Notes: generated from the letters alone by a model not told the origin. Positions 11,476 to 23,536 are shown, numbered from the stretch's first letter. The stretch: 64,000 nucleotides of DNA from Ophiostoma sp. CBS 140.51 (GCA_029298735.1 JANSLP010000003.1:367153-431152), one strand, 5' to 3'. A program made the numbers and translations.

Positions 11476-12111
11476 TCAATATTTGGGTCCTCGACCTTCG
11501 TTTGTTCAGTGATGAAGGCCCATGAATCACGGACCACTAGGTCCGGACTGTAGAGAGCAGCGAATCACGATCTCGACCCCGCCCTCGATTTCACGACCAG
11601 TGACAGGGTGCCTGGAAGAGTGACGAGGTGCTCCGGTGGGCGACGAGCTCGTTTGTGCCTGTGCCTAACCCATGTGCCTGCACCTATACCTGCGCCTCTA
11701 CCAGTGCCTGGGAAACCCTTGTGGTTCTGAAGCTCGCCCATATGTATTAACACACAGTATGCAAATATCCGCACATCCAATCTCGTGATGTTTCGTGGTG
11801 CATGTTCATCACAGAGTTAAAGGCAATGTGAGTGTGAAGTGACATGCCAACGTCGATAAACCCATTCGTTTCTTCTTCTTCGATCTTGCTATATACAAAC
11901 TAGAACACAAAAAGGGCGATGAGAAGGAGTTGAAGCGACGGTGATGTAAAATGGAAGAAACAAAAAGCTGCAGCAAAGAAGGAAAGACGCAAGGCAAAAA
12001 GAATAAAAGCAAAAGTGAAGACGACAGTAACCAATGCCAGGTCGAGATCAAGAAAGGACGGGGAAAGAAGTTACAAGAGGCAACATCTAGACGAGACAAG
12101 CCACAATTGGT

Positions 12112-15100
12112 CTACTCCTCCTGGTACGAGATCTTGCGCATCTCACCCAGCCGCCGCCGTGCCGACGACAGCGCATTCTCCAGCTGCAGAATCTCGACCT
12201 GCTGCTCCATCTCCCGCACCTTGAACTCCCGCGAACCCAGCTTCGAGTAGTCCACCACCTCGTCCGACTCAGGCTTCAGCAGCGACTGCACCTGCCGCAC
12301 CAGCGAGCGACACGCCGCACCCACCGACTTGCTGGCCACCTCGAGCGCCTCCTGGGTCCGGCTCGCCAGACCGCCGACAGCACGCACACGGCTGGCTGCC
12401 ACCAGCTGTGCCGTGCTGGCCGCCACATCGTTGGAGGCCACAATCAGCTGCTCGGGGCTGTTGCGGTTCGACAGGACACCGTCGGCCGTCTCGATCAAGG
12501 TGTTGGTCGACGCGGCGACGGCCTTGGCCGCCGAAATCAGACCCTCGGTCCAGCGGTTGTTCTTCTTGTAGAAGGCGGTGCGCGATTGACCACCACGGCC
12601 GGCCTGCACAATGTCGGCCTGTGCGGCGGCAGCCGCACGCACGAGCTCGGCCACGGCAGACGTCACAGCGCCCGCTGCTTCCAGAATGGCCTCGTGCACC
12701 TCGACCTTGTACGCCGCAAAGGGATCGCGCGGCTTGTTGCGCAGAGCCGCGAGGCGGGCCGCCGCAGCCTTGACCGCATCAGCAGCCTTGGCCAGTTCCT
12801 TCTCGACAATCTCGCCAGGGTCGCCACCCTTGCCGAGCGTGAAGCCACGCGGCAGCACATCGACCAGCTTGTTCAGGGCCTGTAGGGTGAGCTGCACGTC
12901 GTTGTTGCCGTTGATGACAACGTCCGTCTTCTGGATCGCATCCAGACCGTCAAGGCGCCAGCTCTGCAGGTTGCGGAAGAAGCGGGCCGTGGCCTGGGCG
13001 GCGATGCGCGCAGCGTTAATGAGCTTATCGTCGTCGGTCGTGCGGCGGGCAATGCCCTTGACGCTGGGCACGAGGTCGGCCACGGAGCTAGCGAGGGTCG
13101 AGATGTTTTTAGGAAGGTCGGCCAGGGCGGCGGGCGGCGTGTTGGGGCCGTCGGCAATGTAGTTGTTGAATGCCGTGGCGCACTCCATGGCGGCCGACGA
13201 GGCCTTTTCAACCTGGGACATGAGGTAGGGCGGCAGGGCGGACGGGTTACCGGCGTGGAGGGTAGAGTCGAGCTCGTAGAGGGAGTCGTCAACGCGGGCG
13301 GCGGCGGCATCGAGGACGGCATCGATCAGGTCGTCGAGCTTGCCAACGAGGAGAGTGTCGATTTCGTGGTCGGCGGACTAGAGTTGAAAGAAAAGTCAGT
13401 AATCAGTGAAACAACATCATTACAGTACTTCGAGCATCCTGGTACGCACCTGTCCCTCCTTGAGCACCTCGAGCTCCTCAAGGGCTTGGTCCATGCCGGC
13501 CTTGTAGACGGCGAGCTCGTCCTCCTTGTCGCGCAGAGCACGCTCGAGATCCGATGAGCCGTTGCTGAGCTGGCCACGGGCCTCCTCGAGGGCCAGGTTC
13601 TTGAGACGGAGGGCCTCCTCGAGGTCGGCCAGCTCGCGATGGTACTTTGACACCATGGTCGAGAGCTCGTTGCCCTTGGACCGCTCGAGGTTGTCGGCCT
13701 TGTCCTGCGCCATACGCAGCTCGCGCTGCAGACGCTCGACGTCGTCCTTGTTGGAGCCCTTGAGGCGGTCGCGGTCGTGGAAGGCGCGGTCGCGCTCGCG
13801 TATCATGTCGGCCAGCTCCAAGTTCTTTGTCTTGAGCTCGCGCTCCAGCTTCTCGCGCCGGTCCACGGCCTCTTGGGCCGACGCGGCCTTAAGCTGCACT
13901 GACTTGAACTTTTGCAGCAGATCCAGGTGCTCGTGGCGCAGTTGTGCGTACAGCTTGGCGAGCGCATCGTACTTGGACCGCCACGTGTTGACCTGTTCTT
14001 GAAGAGCGCGGATCTGATCGTCCTTGGCACCCTGCTGGCGATTCGAGTTCTCCTGCTGGTTGAGGAGCTCGCCCTCTAGCGCCTTGACGCGGGCGTCGTA
14101 CTGCTGCAGCAGAAGCTGGTCCTGCTCGTACTGGGCGCGCGCGTTCAGGTTCTCACGCTCCAGCTCGGCCAGGCGACCTTGGGTTTGCCACTGCGATTGC
14201 TGGGCAGCCAGGGCCTCCTGCTCGCGGCGCTGCTGCTCGGCCAGCTGTCTCTGCTGCTCCTCGAACTCCTGCTGGGCACGGAGGGCCGCCTGCTGTTGGG
14301 CCAGGGCTTGCTGCTGGGCACGCTCCTCGAGCACTCGCTGCTGGTCGGCAAACTCCTGGTTCTGGCGCTCCAGCTCGCTCTTCCAGAACTCGGACATCTC
14401 GTCGGGCTCCTCGGACTTGGGCTCGGCGGGCGGCGGGGAGGGGGCGCGTTCGATTTCGTGCTTGGGGCGAGCAGGGAGAGCGGGGGCAGTGGCCTCGTCG
14501 GCCAGCAGGTTCGGCGGGTCAGGCGGCAGCTTCGGGACGGTGATGAGCGAGGTGAGGTAGCGGAGGTTGGCACACTCGTAGTAGAACTTGACAAGACGGT
14601 AGTGCTCGGCGTCGTAGCGTTCGCGAAGGGGCGAAAGGGCTTCGTCGTCACCAGTGGCTGTGGACACGAGTGTGAGAAGGGGGTCACCGCAATAGTGATT
14701 GAGTATATCAAGTAAGCGTCAGACAACTTACTTTGGTGCATGGCGCGCAGCATGCTGGTGACAAACTTGTACAGACCGTAGCTCTCCTGCACGAGCGGCA
14801 CGAGGGCAGAGATCCGGCACTCGTTGGCGTTTTGGCGGAAGTGGGCAAAGATGAGCTTCTGGAACGTGTCGATTCTGTCCTGCAGCGACATCAGGTCGGA
14901 GATGACCTCGTAACCCTCGTTAGGGTCGTTGATGAGCTTGAGCGCCATATACTCCTCGTATTCGAAAGTGCCGTTGAAGTTGGGGTGTTGGTGGTGGAAG
15001 GCGAGCTTGGCCAGCAGGTATCGCACGTATTCGTGGATCAGGGGGCCGTAGCCACGCATGCCGTCGGCGCCGCGACCGAGCGATTCGATCCACGCACGGT

Positions 15101-15520
15101 TGGCCATGGCTTCCTTCAGGGCGATCGGGTGGCCCTCCTGGAGGACCTTGTGGACGGTAATGAGGGCCTTGAACGTCTGGACTTCGTCGGCGAGGACTGG
15201 CTGGCTGGAGAGGGGAAGTAAGGTCAGCTATGAGGGTCCATTGTGAGCAAATGATGGGACGGATAGGTCTAGCATACATTTTCATACCGGCCCAAAAGGC
15301 CAGGGACGACTTGTTGTCCCATGTGTAGACAATGCAGCTGCGCACATGCTTGCGTTTCGGCGCAGTCTCCTCGGGGTTGGTTGCTTTCTGGATGTTGACG
15401 GCGAGCTCCCGGTCGGTCCTGCAAGGAGAGAAATGAAGTCAGTCTAGGGGGCTCGAGTAAAAAGAACAATCATCAACCAATGGACGGCGGCACAAACTTT
15501 GCATGGGCCTGGGTCGACAT
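12112..15520 (-). CDS. SLA2: SLA2/End4 endocytic actin-membrane adaptor
   Basis: Five exons on the minus strand fit: 15520-15498, 15418-15278, 15204-14732, 14657-13450 and 13377-12112, giving 1036 residues, a normal length for Sla2. The order is an ANTH lipid-binding domain (about residues 10-260), a Gln-rich coiled coil (about 300-600), and a talin-like I/LWEQ (THATCH) actin-binding domain to the C terminus. The ANTH domain shows APKRKHVRSCIVYTWDNKSS, ADEVQTFKALITVHKVLQEG and NRAWIESLGRG. Sla2 links PtdIns(4,5)P2-rich membrane and clathrin to actin at endocytic patches and hyphal tips. SLA2 is the classic flank of MAT loci in Ascomycota. The first exon is only 23 bases; I placed its donor at GTTTGT because this restores the frame into TDRELAVNIQKATN. 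The downstream donor-like GTTGAT would put the next exon out of frame. Confidence 0.93.
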
Positions 15521-16332
15521 GTTGGGCGAAAATGCCCCTGGGCAATCGCGGATGGTCCGGGGGACGACAGCTGTTGGCGGAGCGTCCGCTGCGGAATTTG
15601 CGGAAGTGCGAGTCGGTTAGGGGGGAATCAATCGAATTGCATGCGCGAAGCTGCAATGCGTGCCTCCAAAAGTGTGTTGAGAATTCGTGCTTCGGAAAAG
15701 GAATGCACGATGCGGCGGGTGAGAGATATCGCGACCGCTAGAGGTAGTTGCGGGAGGCTGGGGTGGGCAGGTACGATGGGCTCAGATGGAATACTGTTGC
15801 CTCGAACCAGCCAAGCTCCGCCTTGGACCGACACGCAAATTGCGGCGTCAGCTACTCCGACCATCGGAAAAACGTGGCTGCCGTTGGTTGACGCTGGCTG
15901 GCGAAGGGGAGAGATGCCCAATTTGGCAGGCGCTTGGCGGGTTGCTCCACAGTTACGTCACGGGAGCGGACAAACCAGCCTTCCGAGACTAGGTTGGTGC
16001 CTGGAACGCGCTGAAGACTCACCGAACGCCCTGAAGAGCACCTGTAATACACCGTAATGGCCTGTAGCTAGCTGCTGTTGGTGGCTTGCTCTGTCCCCAC
16101 ACAGCTCTGTAAGTCGCTGCAAGGCAGCCGCCTAAAACGGCAATTGGCGATCGCATTGTTTGTTGTTTCGGGGCACATTTTTTTGGCAGACAGCCTAAAC
16201 GCGTCCTCCCTTCTTGGATCAACTCAAATCAACACCGCGAAATAGCACGACACAATGGAACAGCACACGCGCATGACAATTCACGACACAGCCTGCCCAT
16301 AGTGACCAGCACACGATGCATTGGCCGCGATA
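15521..16332. promoter_or_regulatory. Divergent SLA2-REV3 promoter region
   Basis: This is an 812-base spacer between two head-to-head genes, so it must contain both promoters. I see no open frame with coding character and no clear TATA element that could be assigned to one gene. Confidence 0.6.
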
Positions 16333-19300
16333 ATGTACCAGGTGCGCATCCACTGCATCGACTATTGCCTGGCCGTCCCCTCCAAGGCCGATTTTGCAGC
16401 CTCGCGTGCGCCGATCGCAAGAAACAACAGGAGCACAAACAAGGACGCCAACAAGGATGGTGGTAACGGTAATGGTAACGCTGCCGACCAGGCGACTGAC
16501 AAGGAGGTGCGCGTGCCCATAGTCCGCATCTTTGGCGCCACAGCCAGCGGCCAGATCGCTTGTGCTCACATTCACGGCGTCTTTCCCTACATTTTTGTTC
16601 CATACGAAAGCTTTCAATTCGAAGATGTGGACCGTATTATCTCGACCCTCCACAATGGCATCGACCGCGCTGTCGGCCGGGCCACCGTGCTGTCCATCAC
16701 GTTCGTGCGTGGTATACCATTTTACGGGTTCCACGTCGGATTCCGGCCATACCTCAAGGTCTATCTTTACGACCCATCTCAAATGAGCCGCGTCGCCGAG
16801 ATGCTGCGCAAGGGCCGGATCGGCGGTATTCCACAGCTGATGCCCCAGGAGTCGCACATACCCTACCTTGCCCAGTTCATGACCGACTACAACTTGTATG
16901 GATGCGACCTGCTCGAGGTCACGGAGTCTGAAGTATCCCCACGACCACCCGGCCCCTCGACTCGAAGCTGCCCTGTCGAAGTGGACGTGGCCGCCTTCAG
17001 CATACGCAACCGCCACTTCGTCCCCGAACGTTGGCAGCACGAAGACCTCCCCGAAACACCAAACACACCGAACGAACGGTTGGTGTACAGCATGGCAGCA
17101 CTGTGGCGGGAGATGGCCGCACGGTACAACAAAAAGGGTAAGAAGAGCGCTGAGGAGCGCAAAGTCTGGGAGATGATCAGCACCCAAGAAGCATTTGCGC
17201 AGCTCGGAGCCTCGTCCTCGGACCCACGACGGACACCTGCGCCATGGATCCACGAGGAAGAATACCGCGAGCAGATTGCCGACATCATCGCGGCTGAGCG
17301 GATCCGAGACACACGACCACGCCCGCGAGAACCTCTCGAAAACGACTTGCCCACGATCCGGCAGTCGGTCGAAGACTTTTACCCCAAATCTGCGCGGGCA
17401 GACAACAAGAAACGGAAACGGGGGTGTACTCAGAGCCAGGAGAGTACGACGACAAACGGCAACGACCCAAAGAAGGCGAAGCTGCAAAACTCTCGGCGCC
17501 AGGACGCAAACAGCCCCTCGCCGCCGCCGCCCGACTTTGAACAACAATTGGCACCGATTCTAGCTACGCACGAGAAGGCCAACGACAAGGTGACACTCAG
17601 CAACGAATGGCTGCGCAATCAGCAGTCACAGACCGAGCCTCGTCAATCACAGGAGCCTCCAACACGGAGAAAACGCAATGATGATCCAAAAGACAGCCAT
17701 CGTCCACTCTCACAAACATTCCCGGTGGTCAAATCGGCCTTTTCACGGAACGAAGACGCGAAACTTTCACAGTCACAGACAATATCTGAATTAGAAGGTG
17801 GGTATCAAACAGAAGAACAAAGCGAGGACCAGATTGAAGATGAAGATGACGACGAGGATGACGACGAGGTGGATTTGGTCATTCCGTCGACCCCAGACAA
17901 TGAGCTCGAGAAGCTGTCAACACCACGCCGTACCAACAAGACCAAGAAATATGAGGCAGATACGATCCTCGGAACTCAGGACAGGGTCAAACTTGGAGCG
18001 TCTCATGGGCCGTTCTACTATGTGACTGAGAACGTGTTACTGCTATTCCAACGACCGCCGGCTGTCAGTGATGTGATGGCGTCTCTGGGCAAATTCGGCG
18101 CTGCAGAACTACACCAAGCCGCCCATTTTAGTGACGCATCCGACTTTCAGAAGAACAAGAACAGCCATGCCGCTGCAATTAATGTCGTGCCTGTTCTCCC
18201 GGCATTTTCTCCATTTCCAGACTCTGGACCTGGCATCTCATACCGCCACCAAACGGCACCACTGCAGTCGGGATCGACCAAATCGTGGGAATTTGCGTTG
18301 CTTCCGCCATCACAGGCGTCCGTCGAAGCCTGGCTGGAAGCAGAGCAGCAGGAAGAGGAGGCTGCCAAGAAGAAGGAAGCCCTCGAACTGGACTCAACAC
18401 AGCGGCAGATGACACAGAGCCAGCTGTCACAGGAGCAGCGCGCTGCCCTGCGTACACCAAAGACTGGCTTGCAGCTGGACATGCGCACACTCTGTCTCGA
18501 AGTGCATGCGGACTCGCGCGGCACATTTCTGCCCAACCCTGAACGAGATGCCATGCAGTGCGTGTTTTGGCGTTGCTCGGGCGGCGGCGAAATCGACACC
18601 AGCGAAGAGATTAGTGGCCTCCACATTGGCGGCAAGAACGGCGGTGTTATCTCTGTCGCTCGATCGCTGCGCGACGACTTCTGCGTCGATGTGGCCGAGG
18701 ACGAACTGGATCTGATCCGTCTTGTCATTCGTCTTGTGCACCTCCTCGACCCAGACCTTCTTGCTGGGTACGAGATTGTAGGCTCGTCGTGGGGCTATCT
18801 CAAAGAACGGGCCGCGCTGCTCGACATTGATCTATGGCAAGAGTTATCCCGTGTGCCGCAACAACGTGTTATACCGTTCCACGAACGCGACCAGGGCGTC
18901 ACCGGCCGCTACATGCTCTCCATCAACCAGGCTATGCGTGCCGACGTCGACCTCCGTCAGTACACTTTGGAGAACGCGGCATGGAACGTCCTCGGGCGTC
19001 GTGTTCCCTTTTATCGCCCAGAAGTTCTCACGGCATGGGCTGCGAGCGGTCGACCGATCGATTTCAGCCGGCTGATGCGCCACTACCGGCGCCGGACAGC
19101 CATTGGCCTGGCTCTTATCGAGTCCACCGAGCTCGTGTCCCGCACAAGTGAGCAAGCACGCGTACTCGGTGTCGACTTTGCATCCGTGCTGGAACGCGGG
19201 TCCCAGTTCAAGGTCGAATCGGTGATGCTGCGTGTAGCCAAGCCAGAAAACTTTGTCATGCCATCGCCCAACCACAAACAGGTCGGCCAACAGAACGCGG

Positions 19301-21276
19301 CTGAGTGCACGCCGTTGGTGCTTGAACCAAGAAGTGCATTTTACAGCAGCCCTGTGGTCGTGCTCGACTTTACCAGTCTGTACCCAAGTCTGATGATTGC
19401 GTACAATCTGTGCTACTCGACCTATGCCGGACGTCTGGATCCAATGTATCACGAAAAGAAGATAGCAGCCGCAGCTACCGCAGCAGTAGCAGGTTGTCCA
19501 AAAGAGGCAACGGCCAATCATCTGCAGGAGAATCATGACAAGCTCGCAAAGAACGATATTCACGACACCAACAGCAGCATCGAAAAGGACGACATAACAC
19601 AACAAAAAGCCGCCTGCGCGGTGGGTGAAAATACCGTGGAGCTGATCGCCAAGCACCAGGAAAAATCCGCCACCAAAATGGGCTTCACGACGTACAAGCG
19701 ACCCCCAGGTTTGCTGGAACGCTTGTCCCAGCTTGGCCTTGTGGTTTCACCGACGGGCACGATCTATGTCGGTGCCCGGACGCGCCAGTCGCTCTTGGCC
19801 AAGATGTTGGCAGAGATCTTGGACACGCGGGCCATGGTCAAAGCGGTAATGAAGAAAACAGCAGCCAACAAGGTCGCTGAACGGCAGCGGCTGCACAACC
19901 GTCAACTGGCGCTCAAGCTGCTGGCCAACGTCACGTACGGCTACACGTCAGCGTCGTTTTCCGGCCGCATGCCATGTGTTGAGGTGGCCGACAGCATTGT
20001 GCAGACAGGGCGACAAACGCTGGACAAGGCCATTGCACTGATCCACTCGGTCCAGCGCTGGGGCGCCGAGGTCGTGTACGGCGACACGGACAGTCTGTTT
20101 ATCCACCTGCCTGGCCGGACGCGCGAGGAGGCCTTTAAGATTGGCGCCGAGATGGCGGAGACGGTGACGGCGGCCAACCCACACCCGGTGCGACTCAAGT
20201 TTGAAAAAGTATACCACCCATGCGTGCTGCTCACCAAGAAGCGGTATGTCGGGTACCAGTTTGACACACCGCAACAGACCGAGCCCATATTTGACGCCAA
20301 GGGTATCGAAACTGTCCGTCGCGACGGCTCTCCCGCCTCGGCCAAGATTCTCGAGGAGTGCCTGCGCATCTTGTTTGACACGGCCGACCTCAGCCGTGTC
20401 AAGGCGTACGTCCAGGCACGCTTCGAAGACGTCATGAACGACCGGCTGTCGATTACCGACCTTTGTTTTGCCAAGGAAGTACGCAATCCCACGTCCTACC
20501 GAGCACCGCCGCCAGGCGCCGTCGTTGTATCGCGTCGCATGGCCCAAGATCCACGTGCTACCCTAGTGCACGGCGAGCGCGTACCGTACGTCGTCATCTC
20601 GGGGCCGCCGGACATGCCACTGCGCGACCGGTGTGTGCCGCCGGAAGACGTCGTCAAGAACCGCAATTTGCGGCTGGACTCGGACTACTACATTCAAAAG
20701 AGCCTGGTGCCGCCGCTGGACCGCATTTTCCGGCTGGTTGGCGTCGACGTGCTGCGGTGGTACCTGGAGATGCCTAAGGCGCGCATGCCGCTGCGGGCCG
20801 TGGATCCGGCGCCGACACAGGTCATGGGTGGTAGCGGTGAGGGAAGAGGTGATGGTGGCGGCGGCAATGTGAACGCGGCCTTCATGGGCCAGCAGACGTT
20901 GGACACCTGGCTGCGTGGTGCGCGGTGTGCCCGCTGTGACCGGCCGGTGCGGCGCAAGCGGCGCAGGTGGCCGGGTACGGCAAAGAGCGACAACAAGAAA
21001 CCCGTCCTCTGCAAGACGTGTGGCCGAGACAATCTGGGCACACTAGCGTACCTCCAGACCAAGGCCCGCGACACCGAACGCGCGTACCAGGCCGTGGTCG
21101 ACGGCTGCCGCAGCTGTGCGAAGCTAGCCCCCCGCGACGAGGTGCGGTGCGAGAACCTGACGTGTCCCGTGTACTATGTGCGCGTCGAGCGGGCCGTGGA
21201 GGCCAAGGTAGAGCGGGCCAAGGCACCGCTAGTGGAGGCCCTCGCCCGGCGGGGCATGCGTGATCTCGAGTGGTGA
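16333..21276 (+). CDS. REV3: DNA polymerase zeta catalytic subunit REV3
   Basis: A single uninterrupted frame encodes 1647 residues. The ATG at 16333 gives MYQVRIHCIDY, the usual Rev3 N terminus. A low-complexity, partly acidic region follows (about 350-560). The degenerate exonuclease-like domain begins near 717 (TLCLEVHADSRG). The family B polymerase motifs are present: motif A DFTSLYPS at 1012-1019, motif B KLLANVTYG from 1195, and motif C YGDTDS at 1249-1254 with its two aspartates. The C terminus has a zinc CysA module (C1532, C1535, C1560, C1563) and a CysB module (C1592, C1595, C1606, C1611) that binds an iron-sulphur cluster in this family. The exonuclease acidic residues are not conserved, as is normal for Rev3. 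With Rev7 it extends primers past DNA lesions in error-prone translesion synthesis in the nucleus. A polar insert of about 75 residues lies between motif A and the fingers (about 1035-1110). The gene is divergent from SLA2. Confidence 0.96.
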   Translation: MYQVRIHCIDYCLAVPSKADFAASRAPIARNNRSTNKDANKDGGNGNGNAADQATDKEVRVPIVRIFGATASGQIACAHIHGVFPYIFVPYESFQFEDVDRIISTLHNGIDRAVGRATVLSITFVRGIPFYGFHVGFRPYLKVYLYDPSQMSRVAEMLRKGRIGGIPQLMPQESHIPYLAQFMTDYNLYGCDLLEVTESEVSPRPPGPSTRSCPVEVDVAAFSIRNRHFVPERWQHEDLPETPNTPNERLVYSMAALWREMAARYNKKGKKSAEERKVWEMISTQEAFAQLGASSSDPRRTPAPWIHEEEYREQIADIIAAERIRDTRPRPREPLENDLPTIRQSVEDFYPKSARADNKKRKRGCTQSQESTTTNGNDPKKAKLQNSRRQDANSPSPPPPDFEQQLAPILATHEKANDKVTLSNEWLRNQQSQTEPRQSQEPPTRRKRNDDPKDSHRPLSQTFPVVKSAFSRNEDAKLSQSQTISELEGGYQTEEQSEDQIEDEDDDEDDDEVDLVIPSTPDNELEKLSTPRRTNKTKKYEADTILGTQDRVKLGASHGPFYYVTENVLLLFQRPPAVSDVMASLGKFGAAELHQAAHFSDASDFQKNKNSHAAAINVVPVLPAFSPFPDSGPGISYRHQTAPLQSGSTKSWEFALLPPSQASVEAWLEAEQQEEEAAKKKEALELDSTQRQMTQSQLSQEQRAALRTPKTGLQLDMRTLCLEVHADSRGTFLPNPERDAMQCVFWRCSGGGEIDTSEEISGLHIGGKNGGVISVARSLRDDFCVDVAEDELDLIRLVIRLVHLLDPDLLAGYEIVGSSWGYLKERAALLDIDLWQELSRVPQQRVIPFHERDQGVTGRYMLSINQAMRADVDLRQYTLENAAWNVLGRRVPFYRPEVLTAWAASGRPIDFSRLMRHYRRRTAIGLALIESTELVSRTSEQARVLGVDFASVLERGSQFKVESVMLRVAKPENFVMPSPNHKQVGQQNAAECTPLVLEPRSAFYSSPVVVLDFTSLYPSLMIAYNLCYSTYAGRLDPMYHEKKIAAAATAAVAGCPKEATANHLQENHDKLAKNDIHDTNSSIEKDDITQQKAACAVGENTVELIAKHQEKSATKMGFTTYKRPPGLLERLSQLGLVVSPTGTIYVGARTRQSLLAKMLAEILDTRAMVKAVMKKTAANKVAERQRLHNRQLALKLLANVTYGYTSASFSGRMPCVEVADSIVQTGRQTLDKAIALIHSVQRWGAEVVYGDTDSLFIHLPGRTREEAFKIGAEMAETVTAANPHPVRLKFEKVYHPCVLLTKKRYVGYQFDTPQQTEPIFDAKGIETVRRDGSPASAKILEECLRILFDTADLSRVKAYVQARFEDVMNDRLSITDLCFAKEVRNPTSYRAPPPGAVVVSRRMAQDPRATLVHGERVPYVVISGPPDMPLRDRCVPPEDVVKNRNLRLDSDYYIQKSLVPPLDRIFRLVGVDVLRWYLEMPKARMPLRAVDPAPTQVMGGSGEGRGDGGGGNVNAAFMGQQTLDTWLRGARCARCDRPVRRKRRRWPGTAKSDNKKPVLCKTCGRDNLGTLAYLQTKARDTERAYQAVVDGCRSCAKLAPRDEVRCENLTCPVYYVRVERAVEAKVERAKAPLVEALARRGMRDLEW

Positions 21277-23536
21277 TGACGATGTGAGAGTGATGATGTG
21301 AAGATAATGTGACGATGGCGTCAGATATTCGTTGTGGTTTGCTTCCTTTTGGTTTTTGGTTCATCGTTTAGCATAGCGGGAGGGTTATTTGCATGGAGTC
21401 CAACAGGTTAGCGTTGGCAGTTGGGCAGGTATTTTGAATTTTGATACTATTAGAATATCACGTCTTTTCCAGTTGCTTGCGCGAACGAAGGATATGATTT
21501 CAAAGTGGGAGACGATTGTCGATGCAAGCCAGCGAACGGTGATAAAATCATCGCGACGTAACGGTGAGCTCTTGCTTTTGTGGGGAGCAATAGTAGCTTG
21601 AGAGGTCGTCAACGTGAGTCTGAAAAAAGAGGAGGATGTTGAGAGTGGCTGTCAATCCTGTCCATGAGAATGTGGAACAAGAGTCAACCGTGTGGTTGAT
21701 GTTGAGAGAGATACAGTTTCTGAAAAGCGAGGGTTGCTCAAGCGGCTGTAAATACAGCACCATCACACCAAAAAGGCTCTCTCAACCTAGCCAGTTTTCC
21801 CGAGCTCTCAAGTCTTTCTCGCTTTTATTTTTCTCGCTATCATCTTTGCTTTTACTGGAAAAGTGACTATAAATATTTTATTTTATCACCCGACTTTTCG
21901 CACCGATCATTGTCTGATGCAAAGAGTTGACAATGCCCGACAAAACGACCATGTACCTCGAGGTGTCTAAGTGATTGTCACGTGACATATATCGTGACCA
22001 GGATACCCCATTCCTCTTCTTCATTATCGATGACGAGAAACTTCAAAGGGTTCACTGGGTATCCTGAGGGTTCAAAGGGATCCCGATCGGCGTCATCTCA
22101 GGAGTCAAAGAAGTTGGAACTGAAAGAAGGGGCAGAGGAGGGCATCGGAAGGAAGGGCACTCACGATGATTGATTTCAGCGTCATATTACGACGTCGAGC
22201 GATCGGGCTGGACATCAGCGCTTGTCAGCCAATTGTTTATGTCATCCAAGAAACAAAGACAGGAGGTCGATAGCATTTACTGTCGTTTGCTTGACTGCCT
22301 TTGAGTGTGCAGCTTTTGCTTTATTCTTTGGAGTCTCTTCGTCTTCTTCGCTTTGAATGTCTGCCCAGAGACCACTACGATAATAGGTTGGCAGCCGGTG
22401 CTGACAGAGGCGCTGCTGCGCCCAGAAGACAGCGCTGTGGAGCCCGCGGAACCACTGCTGAAAAACGACGTCACCGGTCAGCAACAAGAACGTGACAAAT
22501 CTCCTCCCCCAGAAATGCGCCTACGGGCTGTGTCTACAGAGGGCGTCAGATGCCCTACAGGGCGCTGTAGGCATTTCGGGTCGCTTTCAGGCCACTGCCT
22601 CCTTTGTTCTCCGCCGCTTCCTCTTTAATGCGAACTTTCGCCCAGCGTCGCGGCGTTTGTGTCGTCCTTTACTTCACAACCTTTCTCTTTGTTCTTTGTT
22701 CTCGCAACTGCCCTCTTTGTCTCGCTCGCTCCGACCTCTCCACCGACAAAGGAAGCAGAAGGTCTGGGCCCGTATGAAGGGCTATGAGAAAGCATACCAT
22801 CACAAAGAGACGCAATTGATCTAGAGAAGCATTCGGACAGCTCGCTATTGTCATCGTCATAAAGCTGCACCCTGAGACCTCCTAACGCCCGTTGAGCGAC
22901 CTGTCTATGACCCTCAATGACCCTCTACTACCCTCAATTGACCCTTGACCTGTCTCGGATAGCAACGTGGGTGAGCGACCCTTTTTGTCTTTCATTGTGT
23001 CTCTGTGTCTCGTGGTCTTGTGCCCTCATCGTATTTGACCACGTCAGATATTCAAATGGCCGTTATCCTTTATCCTCGCATAGCAGAAGCTCTTCCTTTG
23101 AGCTTCCTTTGAGCCCCTTGAACTGTATAAGCTTCAGAAATAGAAGGCACGATTGAATACCTCCAATCGCTACTGTCTGCAGCTGCCATACGTATGTCAC
23201 CGAACCCTTTAGTATCCCTTGGTTCCTTGTACCTGCATCTCTCCTCTTCCAGGGCCCCTCGTGCCCGTCCGTCTGGCCGTAATCCTGTCGCACACACATC
23301 CACGCATCCACGCATCCACACATCCACACGAAACCACAGCCACAAGCGGCGTGGGGTCCTTCTTTTTGCACCTTCTCAGCTTCTCAGCCCGGCTGAGCCG
23401 CCGGTCCCGTATTTCTGTCTTTGGTGCCCTGTCCATTTATATCGGTCCTTTGGCTTTTCCAATCTCTTCTTTTTCTCTCCATTCATCATTATCATCGAAA
23501 CTCTTTGTCGCCGTCAACATTTCCATCACATTCATC
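21277..23536. other. Spacer between REV3 and a membrane protein gene
   Basis: No recognisable gene lies here. The last 400 bases are the pyrimidine-rich leader of the gene at 23537. That leader includes a short minisatellite of 8-base CACGCATC-type units at 23293-23324. The open frame running into the gene from 23219 translates this leader and is not taken as coding. Confidence 0.5.
23293..23324 (+). repeat. 8-bp minisatellite (CACRCATC)4
   Basis: Four consecutive 8-base units read CACACATC, CACGCATC, CACGCATC and CACACATC. They lie about 210 bases before the start of the 23537 gene. Confidence 0.75.

Larger units (their letters stand above)
9977..12111. other. Convergent MAT1-1-1 / SLA2 spacer
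   Basis: This spacer holds the two 3' ends and no credible gene. The first 300 bases are T-rich, typical of a fungal 3' region. It contains a perfect 16-base inverted repeat (10944-10959 against 11186-11201), a cluster of GAGCTC palindromes between 11020 and 11340, and a 13-base unit repeated three times at 11437-11475. Confidence 0.55.
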
